DNA from: Eopsaltria australis
Taxonomy: Eukaryota > Chordata > Aves > Passeriformes > Petroicidae
DNA: 64,000 nt
Direction of reading: 5' to 3'
Assembly (NCBI GenBank): GCA_034509425.1
Contig: JAVTVJ010000814.1
Coordinates: forward strand, 434,001-498,000
Shown here: positions 22,261 through 31,890 of the stretch, one piece after another
Layout: every line of letters begins with the position of its first letter
Position numbering within the stretch: position 1 is the stretch's first letter
Notes under the pieces: generated by a model
What the model saw: the letters and a program-made list of their open reading frames with translations, nothing else
Told to the model about the DNA's origin: nothing
Database searches by the model: none
Made by a program: the position numbers and the translations under genes

Positions 22261-24299
22261 AACCACACACTCAATTAGGAATTTCACTGACATTTCAAAT
22301 TACAGCCCTTTATTTTTTTTTTTTTAAGCAACAAAATTATGCCACGTTACAGAGAAAGTGACAGGTAATTTGGGACACCGAGGATTTCTCGGGCTCTATA
22401 GTTAATGGGGAGTTTAGCACCAATTCCTCTGTAATTTGCACTTCTGAGAAACCACATTATTATAAAGTCAGAAATCTCGGGCACTTTTAACTCCAAGATC
22501 TGCCAGGCTGACGATGACCAGGAACTGAGGAGGCCTGAGTCCACAGGTCACCCATTTCAATATCTGAGGCTGGGTGGCTTCCAAAAACGGCCGCTCCAAC
22601 GGCGGAGCCGAAAATTGGAGGTGACATTCAGAAGTCTCTGAAAATTATAACCCTGACTTCCTCCTTGAAAAGCTTATCTGAATCCTGGCTTATCCTTTGA
22701 TGAGGTTACTGAAAAAGCATTCTGCTCAGAGTACTTGAAAGATAACAGGCAATATATGTGAGCCGGTGCGCTCCTCCCGGGGGGAAACACTATCGAACTC
22801 CTGGAGCATGGGACACTAATTAAATGGCCTGAATCATGCTGGACACTCAGCTCCTGGGTGCTCTGCTTTAACTCCTTCCCAGCCTTCCCCACCTGGGGCA
22901 GATGGGAGCGTCCCTTGTGCTCCTGGGGTCAGGTGTGCTCCAGGCATCCTGCTCCATCCTGCTCCAACAGCATTCCCTGACCCCAGCTGAGGGGAGAGCA
23001 TCCTTGAGGAGCTCCCCAAACCTTCATTCACTAAAAAAAAATCCCATCTGCAGAATGAGCTCGCTTCAGTCCCCAGGAGATGCTGAGCTGGGGCTCTGCC
23101 TCACGCTGCCCATTGGTAAGGACGTGGCAACATTTAAATTTTCATGGAAGTTGAAGCAAGCGCTTGGATTTCTTGGATGCCAAACCCAGAGCTGTGAGTA
23201 AGGACCTTCCCAAGCTTTGGGAAGAAAGGGAACATGGAGACAAGTGGGGAAATGATGAATTCAGTAATGCTTAATGGTCTGACAAAGGGACAGGGAAAAA
23301 TGATCCCGCTCTGCTCTGGAGGGCGAATAACCAGGCTTCCTTTAAACATTCTGCCCTCAGCACAGCAGCCACAGCCACAATCCCAGGAAAATGGGAATAA
23401 CACCTTTGGTGCGCAGGACCCAGTGCCAGGGCTTGTTCCACTCTCCTCTTCCTCCTGCCACAAACAGCCAGAGCTCCACCGGGCTGCTCCTGCTCTGCCT
23501 CTTCCTTGCTGAGCCTGTAGCCCAAAAAGCAAGAAAAAGAACAAAACTGTTTTAATGGCGTAATTTATTTGAAAATGAGCTGTCTCTCTGTGCTGCCCCA
23601 GCCCCCAAACGCCAGTAATTGTTGGTTGGTTCTCTGCCATCTCCCCCCCAGCGCCTTCAGCGTCTCAGGCACTGCTGTGCGAGATTAGCGGGAAGCTCTT
23701 GGAGTCCCGCACATCAAAGGGATGGAAAACTGGAAATTTAACAGAACCTATTATGCAGGTGACGGAAAAATAGGCAAGTCCTGTTTAAAAGGATGGCTCA
23801 TTTCTCCTCTTTCTGGGGCAGGGTGTAAGGCAGCTGGGGAAAAAGCCCAAATTTAATGAGATGCAAGGCCCAAAAGCCAAGATATGGAAAGAGGAGGGAG
23901 AAGTGCCCGGGCTCCCTGCAGGAAGGGAGTAGAGCTCCCTTGGGATGGGGTGGAAAGCCTTGAGTGGCCTGTGGCAAATCTCTGGTCATCCCTCTGAGAG
24001 CAGCCCCACATCCCACATCGGGTCCTGCTGCGTCAATAAAGAGGGAGGGAGAAGGGGAGGTGAGAAAGGAGGAGGGGAAGATGAAGTGGTGGAACTGCAG
24101 GGTAGGGAGATGTTTTTCCGATGGCCTGTGACACGCCCCTGTGGTTTACACGCCCTGGCACTTGCCCTGGCCTCGCTGTGCCCTGGGGCTGCTGCCCCGG
24201 GGCTCTGCCCGGCCATTCCAGCCGCCCACGGCCAGGGCAGCAAAGCCCAGCAGCTCCAGGGGAAGCATCCAAAGGGCCTTCCTTGAAAACGCTGAGCGC
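22261..24299. other. Non-coding stretch, mixed composition
   Basis: AT-rich pieces occur at about 22270-22510 (with a T13 run near 22313-22325), 22640-22830 and 23520-23640. The rest is GC-rich filler. A GTAAGG donor-like site near 23116 does not bound a coding-looking exon. No mobile element is recognised. Confidence 0.5.
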
Positions 24300-24560
24300 T
24301 ATTTCCACAGCCCCTTAAACAGAATAATTCATTAGTCAGCTCAGAACAATCAATACCGCCGCCGACAATTTATACACCAGCTCTGTTTACCCAGCAGACC
24401 CTCTTTGATAATATTATTTATGATTCCAAATAACTCCATCGGTGTTCAATAGAGCTGGGAGGTACCTGGGGGACCGGGGCACAATCAAATTATGAAGACA
24501 TATGGTTTACTCAGCGCTGGAAATGTTCAACTGCATTTCATTGCTGCTCGTCCTGCCGCA
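24300..24560. promoter_or_regulatory. AT-rich island with forkhead and TCF/LEF cores
   Basis: Contains TGTTTAC (24384-24390), the forkhead core, and CTTTGAT (24403-24409), the TCF/LEF core, about 20 bases apart. ACAATCAAT lies upstream near 24346, and AATATTATTTATGATTCC follows. The TCF/LEF site with an adjacent AT-rich segment and sharp borders looks enhancer-like. Function is inferred only. Confidence 0.35.
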
Positions 24561-24829
24561 GCTCCTTCCCGAGCACTTACACGGCCTCCTCCAGCCCGGC
24601 TGCTGAACGGCAAGGCTTCTTCAGGGAGCGGCTCTCGCTCTGCTGATGGAGAGATGTGGCTGTAAAGGGAATTTTATTGTGCCTGTTCCTGCCTGCGTGC
24701 GGCTGAAGGACACGGCGAGCAGCTCAATGCATCCCAGGCCACCGCGGCAATTAAACCCTGGCGTTGTGGGGCTGGCGGGGAGCGGCGGAGGCAGGGGCAG
24801 CGCCAGCCCGAGTGATGTGTGAGCGGCAC
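24561..24829. other. GC-rich spacer between two AT-rich islands
   Basis: Mixed GC-rich DNA with no gene, repeat or clear motif. It separates the islands at 24300-24560 and 24830-25095. Confidence 0.5.
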
Positions 24830-25095
24830 TGCACGCTCGGCAGCTCCTGCCTGGATTTATGGTCGATGCATGGGCTGTGTACTTTTTAATAAAGCGCTTC
24901 TGAAATGCCCACGGAGCAGCCAAGTGCTGAGTCATTATTATCGACGGAGCAGCGCCCAAGCCGCGCCGGAGCCTGCGGGGGGGGCAAAGCCAGCACCGCC
25001 GCTGTACTGCTCTATAAACTCCAGTCCTCCCCGCAGAGAAGCAATAATTAATCAGACAATGCATGATATGTAACAAATTAAAGAGATAAAACTTC
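24830..25095. promoter_or_regulatory. Candidate regulatory block with a perfect NF-E2/MAF-type site
   Basis: TGCTGAGTCAT at 24925-24935 is an exact match to the extended NF-E2/small-MAF bZIP site and includes an AP-1 core (TGAGTCA, 24928-24934). It lies beside a CpG-rich patch (24940-24985). Downstream is an AT-rich segment with TAATTAAT (25045-25052), AATGCATGATATG and AAATTAAAGAG. Matching an 11-base consensus exactly by chance is uncommon, but the window is long. In vivo use is unknown. Confidence 0.35.
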
Positions 25096-25829
25096 CCAAC
25101 AAAAATGATAGGGCTGGAGAGACGCGGGCTGGGCTCGGAGCGAGCTGTGCCTGGCATCCATTCCTTCACTCCATCGGCACAGAACTTCCACAGAACAGGG
25201 CTGGATCCTGCCAGGCGGCTCCGCAGCCCCCAGCGGGGTGTGCCAGGACGGAGCAGTGCCCGCCTGGCTGCCCTGGGCACAGGGAAGCCAACATTTCGTG
25301 CTTGTGAATGTGTCGTGGAAGCTCCTCCCAGCACTGATCCTGCTCGTTCCCGGTCTGTGAATAGCCGAGACTAAAATAAAGCGATAACAGTTATCACTGT
25401 GGAAATACAATTTCTGAGAAAATCCCAGCTGACTAATAATTAAAAAAGAAACTGAAGACTCTGACAACCCCGGATTTCTTCTTGGATTTCAGCTGTTTCT
25501 GCTACACGATTCCCTGTAGGAAAATCAGAATCTTCCTTCCACAGCAAACCCAAGACACTTCAGAAACCATTTCTGTTCCCCTTGCCTCAGAATGGAGAAG
25601 TGAACAGTGACATTTCCTGTGGAACGAAAAGAAAATATTCTCAACTCAGAAACAACAGGGGTTTCACTTCCATCTCCCAAAGCAGGCTGTGACGTGGATG
25701 AACTCCTGGCTTCTGCTGGGAGCATGAGAGGCTGGGGAAGCTCCTGAACTTGGGCAGGACAAACAAGACATTGCAGACCTCTCCCTGCAGCTCCTGAGAC
25801 AGAAAGATCTGGGATCAGGAGTGTCACAG
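25096..25829. other. Non-coding stretch leading into a CR1 remnant
   Basis: Mixed GC-rich DNA; AT-rich at 25370-25470 (ACTAATAATTAAAAAAG). The part from about 25640 may be a decayed extension of the CR1 remnant to its right, but similarity is too weak to call. No gene is seen. Confidence 0.5.
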
Positions 25830-26010
25830 TGTGTGCAGAGAGGGCCGAGGATGGGTTGTTGAGATGCTGAGCCCTCTGACCATCTTTGTGGTTCCTCTCT
25901 GGTCTGGATGTATGAGGTCCACATCTGCCTTCTCCTGGGGACTCCAGAGCTGGATGCAGTGCTCAGGTGGGGTCTCACCTGAGCAGAGAAGGGGAGAAGG
26001 TGTGCACAGG
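25830..26010 (-). mobile_element. CR1 LINE ORF2 remnant, sense on minus strand
   Basis: Read on the minus strand this segment follows the CR1 ORF2 region. A CCTTCTCCCC segment is followed by GTGAGACCCCACCTG, CATCCAGCTCTGG and AACCACAAAGATGGTCAGAG. These correspond to the conserved VRPHLE-type motif and the region after it in the CR1 protein. The family usually carries a Glu-Cys or Glu-Tyr pair where this copy is changed to Ser-Thr. Frameshifts and substitutions make it inactive. Neither element end is recognisable. Confidence 0.75.
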
Positions 26011-26726
26011 TTCCTGGAGTCAGATTTTGCTGCCTTGACTCCAGGAAGATGAAATCACCTCCTCTCCACAGTCACCGCCCTGCCCTTCAGTGCTGAGCCT
26101 GGCTCAAGTCTAAGGAGGCTTTTAGGCTGTGCACATCACGCTGCTTCTGTAGCCTAAAAGGAGGTGTTTGGATTTCTATATTTAGTTGTCCTCGCTTCCT
26201 TTCCTCCTTGACATTTATGAATTTTAGATGCCTTTCACTCTGGGCCTCTGAAGGGCGTCCTGGAGAGACGCATGGTGGCCCCTGCTGCATCCCCTGGTCC
26301 TGCAGGGATGTGGCTCTGGTCATCTGCTGGCCTGGCCAGGGCTTGCTGGGGGCCCACGGGCACTGCCAGGATGCTCTCCAGCCTTTAACAGGCATGTGGG
26401 GCTGCTGCTCGCTCCGCAGCTGCTGGAGGGAGGGAAGGGGAGGGAGAGATGTCTGGGAGCAGTGGAAAAAAATGAGATTACAAGGGATCAGGGAGATGCT
26501 GTTAAAGTACATGGCAACTTACAGATGAAACAGGCAGCGGCTGCCTGCAGCTGAAGGCAAATTTGGACTTGTGCAGGAGAATGTCATGGAATTAGCCTGG
26601 CTGGAATGTGGGTGGGATGGGGACCATGAGACCCTGCAAGCGTACCTTGTGCCGGCTGGTTGGGATGGGGCACCACTTCCCTACCAATCAACCTCACCAT
26701 TACCCTGACCACTGCCTCAAACACTG
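26011..26726. other. Non-coding stretch, no gene seen
   Basis: Mixed composition with GC-rich filler at 26230-26420 and no recognised element. The left end may be a further decayed part of the CR1 copy. Nothing else is supported. Confidence 0.5.
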
Positions 26727-26756
26727 CCTAAGCCTAAGCCTAAGCCTAAGCCTAAC
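26727..26756 (-). repeat. (TTAGGC)5 telomere-like hexamer block
   Basis: Five perfect copies of GCCTAA on the plus strand, equal to TTAGGC on the minus strand. The vertebrate telomere repeat is TTAGGG, so each unit differs at one base. TTAGGC is the telomere unit known from nematodes. The block is only 30 bases and stands alone, so it is more likely a local slippage microsatellite than a telomeric relic. Confidence 0.95.
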
Positions 26757-27089
26757 TGCATCAGCAGAAGTCGTCCAGATCAGAAAGATGTAGGGGCACC
26801 AATGTTGGGGCCCTGCTGGGATCTTTTTGGCATGGCTTTTTCAGCCCCAGGCTGGACATAGGAGATGGAGAAAGGGCAGAGACCCTGGTCAGGTCCTTTC
26901 CAAAAGCCCAGGGGCTGATGGCCAGACTGAGGCTACACCCCTGCTCCCCATCTCCGCCTCAGCAGAGCCACAAAAGGTGCAAGAGGCCTCTGGTGCGCAG
27001 GGACAGGCAGGGAGCCAGCGGGGACTTTTCCATCCCCAACCTCCACGGAGACAGACACCTGTGTCCCTCCTCTCTGCTGGGCCGTTTTT
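26757..27089. other. Non-coding stretch, no gene seen
   Basis: GC-rich filler with no repeat, motif cluster or exon that I can support. Confidence 0.5.
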
Positions 27090-27350
27090 AGCAGCCGTAA
27101 TTATACCCTTTCAATCTATGTATAAATAACTGGAATTCCGGGTAAAATGTCGGGTTGCTTGATTTACATCCCCAGTGAGCCGATAAGGTTGCAACAAGGA
27201 TAAATCACGGCAGAAGTGCACACTCAGAAGATCTCAGAGGAAGAGAGAGAAACTTCTGCCCCCCCGCTCTGCCATTACTCATGCTTGTTTGTAAAGTGGC
27301 CAGGATAGTTTTGGCATTAAACAAACATTGTGCGATTGCCCAAGTATTCC
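27090..27350. promoter_or_regulatory. AT-rich island, possible conserved non-coding element
   Basis: Contains CCGTAATTATACCC, CAATCTATGTATAAATAAC, GCTTGATTTACATC and GGATAAATCACGG segments in about 120 bases. These include homeodomain, forkhead-like and GATA-like cores. The border with the GC-rich left flank is sharp. Function is inferred. Confidence 0.3.
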
Positions 27351-27960
27351 ATCATTGTCCTGAGAGCCCATGGAGAGTTGCAGGAAGCAGGCACTTGTTT
27401 TTTCCTGCCTGCTTCTGCTTTCAGGCCACCAAGGACAGAGCTGTAGGGGAGGCTGCTGGATGGGGGCTGCTGTTGGGGTCCTGGTCCCATCGCCCCACCG
27501 ACCCCCTAGCCTGTCCACCTCAGGCTGGAATTTTCTGAGGCAGCCATGCAGGACCCACTGAGAGGTGGGGAAGGTGCTTTGGTTGCCCCAAACCCCAGCC
27601 CTGCAGCGTTAGCTGCGGCTGCTGCATCTCTGCCCAGCTGGGGCTGCAGCGGGAGACGGACGAGTCCGTCCTGGAGGTTTTTCAAGTGGAGATTAACCAC
27701 TGAGTAGGTTGTTTTTATTTAAGATGCCATATGTCTCTTCCCTCTAAATATCTCTTCCATCAGATACCGCTGTGATTCCCACTCTGCCTCCCAACCCTGC
27801 CTTTGAGACACTGTTGCAAACACTTCATAAAACCGTGTTAGATCGGAGATGGGAAATGCTTTGAAGCTCCTTCTGCCCCCTCCCTTGCAGACGCCAGACC
27901 CGAGGCGTGTGCAGTCGCCCTGCCCACCCCGCAGCATGGCCGGGGAGTGGACACTGCCCC
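27351..27960. other. Non-coding stretch, mixed composition
   Basis: GC-rich filler with a short AT-rich segment at about 27690-27860. No gene, repeat family or convincing exon is seen. Confidence 0.5.
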
Positions 27961-28216
27961 CAGTCCGGGTTCGGGCGCCCATTTGGCTCCCGTGACTCAT
28001 TGGATTACGCTGCAAAATCCCTTCTCCGCCTGCGAAAGGGGATAGCAGCGTTATCCTCTTCCCCTGCTGTGAGCTTCAATATATCAAGGATTGTGAGGCA
28101 CTTAGTGCTATGTAAATGGGAGACGTATCAGCTGTGCCTCAGATAAATGAATTTCACTTAGATTGATGGGTGTGAAGCACTTCCAAAATTAGGCCTATTC
28201 TTCTTAAATCAAACAG
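27961..28216. promoter_or_regulatory. Candidate regulatory block with AP-1 and CCAAT cores
   Basis: TGACTCA (27993-27999) overlaps an inverted CCAAT (ATTGG, 27999-28003). It is followed by a moderately AT-rich, low-repeat segment with ATATATCAAGG, TATGTAAATGGG and GATAAATGAATTTCAC. The block runs directly into the 99-nt coding-looking stretch described next. Assignment is inferred from motifs and composition. Confidence 0.3.
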
Positions 28217-28315
28217 TTTCCCCAAGCCAGTTCAGCTCCATTGATGTAGAGGAAGTCATCAAGCTGCGATTCATCATCGAGCTCAATCACAGACCTTCAA
28301 CACGCTTGACCCACT
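28217..28315 (+). other. Candidate unannotated exon, 99 nt (unproven)
   Basis: This stretch is preceded by AAACAG (28211-28216) after a TTCTTCTTAAATC pyrimidine-rich tract, and followed by GTGAGC (28316-28321), so both borders resemble splice sites. Read with one base borrowed from the previous exon, it stays open and gives a varied, non-repetitive peptide. Its middle (28246-28293) reads VEEVIKLRFIIELNHR, with third codon positions mostly G or C. An alternative acceptor is at 28230. The length is a multiple of three, so the exon would be phase-symmetric. I do not recognise the peptide, and a chance reading of a conserved non-coding element is equally possible. Confidence 0.2.
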
Positions 28316-28321
28316 GTGAGC

Positions 28322-29769
28322 TCCCTCCTCTTGGCAGGGGGAGAGGGGTTTGGCCAGGCAAAAGAGGAGCAGGACCCTTCTCCTCGTCCATGCACGGGTC
28401 GTCCACAGCTTGAGCTGCAAACCCATGTGCTTGTTCTGATCCTCACACCAAACTGTCTTTATGCCATTAAATGTTCTATAACATCACGAAAGTCATTTCA
28501 TTCAGCCAGCAAAGAGTAAATCCTTATGTGTAGGAGCAGCACCAAACTGCAGCTCGCTGAGTAACTCTGTAGTAAAGCCCACCAAGGTGTTTGTAGCAGC
28601 TTCTTCGCCCCCGTGGTGAGGCTGCCACCCATCCCAAGCCCAGGAGATGCCAGAGGGGAGGGGTCTGCAGGCATCTCCCCTCCTCCCTGAGCCAAAGCCG
28701 AGCACCTCCTGCCTCGAGGATCTATCTGCTGTTTATGCGCAGAGCAGCTCAGCTCTCTCCAACTTTTTAACTGCAGATAATCAACAAAGCTGGGCAAATA
28801 ATTTAGCGCGTATAATTTATTCTATGAATTTTGATTCTTTGCCCACAAGCAGCTTGTGCTGCTCACCAAGGTATTGGTGCTGTGAATTATGCAGGGGAGC
28901 TGCCGCCTTGGCCCGGGGCTGGCTCAGGTGGCTGGCGGCGAGCAGGACACCCTGAGCACAGCAGTGCTGGCCACGGGCTTGTCCTCCATCAGCTGCCTCG
29001 CTCGTGTGGCATTTATCCTGCGGGTGGCCTGGGAGGAATCCAATCTCAGAGGGCAGATAGGTGGTGTTAGCAGGAACTGTCCCCTCACAGCGAGGACAGC
29101 GGGTCCCAGTCCCCAATCCACGATCAGGCTACTGAAGGGGAGCGACAACAACCCTGCAGCTGAGGAATTGTCGAGATGTGGCCACACCATCCATATGTTT
29201 GTACCAAACTGCCCCACACTGTCATTAAACGAGGCTAAATATCCCTCGGAGCAGCAGTAAGCACAGCTGTGCTGTTTTTCCCCGTTGGCAGTGAAAGGAA
29301 ATGCTGCTGCCGCCGCCACCTCGTGCGTGGCCACCGCGCCAGTTACGGGCTGGCCCGAAATTCCCATGTGGAAGCTGCGAAGTGTTCTGCAGCTTCTGTG
29401 GGCCGTGTTTCCAGCGTGCCTCCTGTCTGTCGGGCCGGTCCCTGTGCTGGGCTCATGCTCCTGTGCCGGCCGTCAGGTGCGGAGCAGCCTTGGGGACACG
29501 GCCATGGCCACACACAGGCAGTGCATGGCCCTGACGCTGTCCCCAACCTCTGCTCCGCTCCGGCCGCGCATCCAGCAGCGCCTTTGTGTCTGACAGGCGC
29601 TGGAAGAGCTGACGCAAGTTTTCATTAACAGTTCCTCCGAGGTGGGAGTTAACGTGTTTGTAGAGAGAATGTGCGGCTGTAAATCATCCGCGGGCCCGTC
29701 CCCGTCCCTGGCTGTTTGCCACCGCCGGCGGCAGGGCGTGCACGCGGCTGTCACTCCGTGGATGCCCTC
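28322..29769. other. Non-coding stretch with an AT-rich island at 28740-28890
   Basis: The island has AACTGCAGATAATCAAC, AATAATTTAGCGCG and ATTTATTCTATGAATTT. The remainder, particularly 29270-29620 and 29660-29770, is CpG-rich and opens three overlapping plus-strand frames at once. No gene, repeat or supported exon is seen. Confidence 0.5.
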
Positions 29770-30320
29770 CATCCCCTTTCTTTATCTCCTAAACATTGCA
29801 ATCTTGTCGTCTGCAGGAAGAGCTACAGCCCTTCAACTTAAATGTGCCTGCCAAGAAAAATGTTGATTTTTTGCCTCCACCTACCTTCAGATATCTGATT
29901 AATTCAATGCAAGGAGCAAGGAATTAAGTTGGGGTTTTTTTTAAGCTGAATACAGAAACATTGATGTAGAAAACTACTGTGGCTGTTAGAGCTGCCTGGT
30001 GACTGAGACAGCCTTAGAATGCATTTTAGCTTGACTTGGCATGCTGGCTTTGAGGAGCTAAATGGAGAAGTGAACTAATCCCAGGTCTTAATGAATAATG
30101 TTCAAATCCAACTTTCATTTTCCAATGCGTCCATACATTCAAGAATGACTCACAAGGTGTTTGTTGTGCGGTGGAAGAATAGCCAAGCTGGGAAGGGTAT
30201 TTTTATGTGTTTGTGAATCATTGTATATGATATTTTCCTCCACTGTGCCTCTCTGTCCTGGCAGTTTTCTGCAGAGAAATCCATTCAGCTGCACTGGAAA
30301 TGTAGGCACTTTATAGAAAA
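29770..30320. promoter_or_regulatory. Long AT-rich island, possible regulatory element
   Basis: About 550 bases of AT-rich, low-repeat sequence. It holds GATATCTGATTAATTC (about 29890-29905), TCTTAATGAATAATG (about 30087) and an AP-1 core TGACTCA at 30146-30152. A TGTATATGATATTTTCC segment ends it. Length and motif variety suggest a conserved element rather than a repeat. Function is inferred. Confidence 0.3.
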
Positions 30321-31559
30321 TCTTTAATAGCACCAGCACAAATGGATGGCTCTTATTTCCTCTCCGCAAAGTGGCGATTTGCAAAACCACTGCTAACAAA
30401 TAGTTACCCTCCTCCCCCAAACCGTCAAAGGCAGACCGATGGAGCCGCCTCCTGCCCCAGCGGGTCGGGCAGAGCCTGGCACAGGGACAGGCACCTCGTG
30501 CCCCCCGTGTCTCCAAAGCCACGTACGGCTGTGGATTGGGGACATGGACTGGGGACATGGGAGTGACGTGGGACTGCAGAGCCTGCGGCTCCCGCTCGCC
30601 AGGATCGATGCGGGAGCGGGGCCGGGTGAACACATGGCTGCACAGGTGCCAGCGTCTGTGCAGACACATATGGGAGAGACAGGGAACCGCGCGGATCCCT
30701 TCCAGCTCGCTCCGTCCTGGCTCCCGTGCCTGTTTGTTTTCTGGTACACTCGTCTTGCTGGAATTTTTAACATTTAATTAGTCGAGCCAGCTGCTTCTGC
30801 TTTGCAAAGGGCTGGGCAGTTCTGCCTGGTTTCAAAGGCGGGTTTCTTTGTTCCCAGGATCCATCCAGGCTCGGGCGGAGGCACGGAGCCCGGTCCCCTG
30901 ATCCCACCTCTGTTCCTCTGAGCGCCGCTCTCCCATCGCTGGATCCAGGGCCATGCTGGGAGCTGCGGGCTCTGCACGGCGCTGCCAACCTGGGCTCCAG
31001 CCTGCCTGGGACAGCAGCAAAGCTCGGAGCTGTCACACGTTCCCTCTCCATCCCTCTTCGCTGAATTGGAGCTGAGAGCAACCTTCTGCTCCACAGATTA
31101 TTGTCCCTTAGAAATGGGATGAAAACCAGAGGACTCAGCGAGGAGGAGAAAGGGGTCCAGAGGCTCCGTGCCGAGGGGTTGAGGACGAGCAGCTCTGGGC
31201 ATTGCCACGCTCCCTTCCTGAGCCAGCCCTCCCCACCCGGCCCTGACAGAGCCCTCCCTCCTTCCCCGGCACCCGCCCAGCCCTGAAGGAGCACGGAGAC
31301 AGCGGCCTCATCCTGCAGGAGAGCTCATGGATGTCAGGGGAGCTGGGATTGCAGCCTGATTATCGCCACCGCTCATGAAAACACTTCTAAGGCGTCTGCC
31401 TTCAGAAAAAGTCAGTGCCTCAAATGTCAGGTGTCAGCAAAGCCTTTCTGCAGCCCCGGGCGCGCTCCCCTCTCCTGCTTCAAGTGACACAAAGGCCCCT
31501 GCACGATTCCATTCAGCCCAGATACCATCTCCTGCCTTTAAAGCCGAGAGAAGTTTGCC
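30321..31559. other. Non-coding stretch, CpG-richer part at 30420-30640
   Basis: A CpG-rich patch covers about 30420-30640 and contains a near-duplicated GGGGACATGG motif (30537-30560). The rest is GC-rich filler with overlapping frames. No gene is supported. Confidence 0.5.
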
Positions 31560-31890
31560 TGAAAATAGAGATGTGATCTTTATTCCGATCGTTCTAATCA
31601 TTCCTTTCCCCCACGGGAAATAAATTTTTAATTGTTCTTATTCTTCCATAGCACCTTTGAAGTGCTTTTACATTCAAAGTCCAGGATAGAAGAATACTTT
31701 AAACTTTCCAATTTTCAGACCCTGGCAAACCCATCGCTTGTGACATAAACAAACAAAGCCCAAACATGTTTAATGAAACAGTTTCCGTTTTCAAAATGAA
31801 CGATTTTGTTTTGATCAAAAAGCCATTTGTAGCTCCAATCCCGAAGACGTTTTCCCAAAATCCATTTAAGCCAGCTCTAAAAACCTCTTT
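31560..31890. promoter_or_regulatory. AT-rich island, possible conserved non-coding element
   Basis: Contains GATGTGATCTTTATTCC, GTTCTAATCATTCC, AAATAAATTTTTAATTG and ACATGTTTAATGAAAC within 330 bases, flanked by GC-rich DNA. Motifs are of homeodomain and forkhead type. Inferred only. Confidence 0.25.

Noticed and set aside
26727..26756. Interstitial telomere or chromosome-fusion scar
   Set aside because: Only 30 bases, in the TTAGGC variant, with no flanking TTAGGG repeats or subtelomeric sequence.
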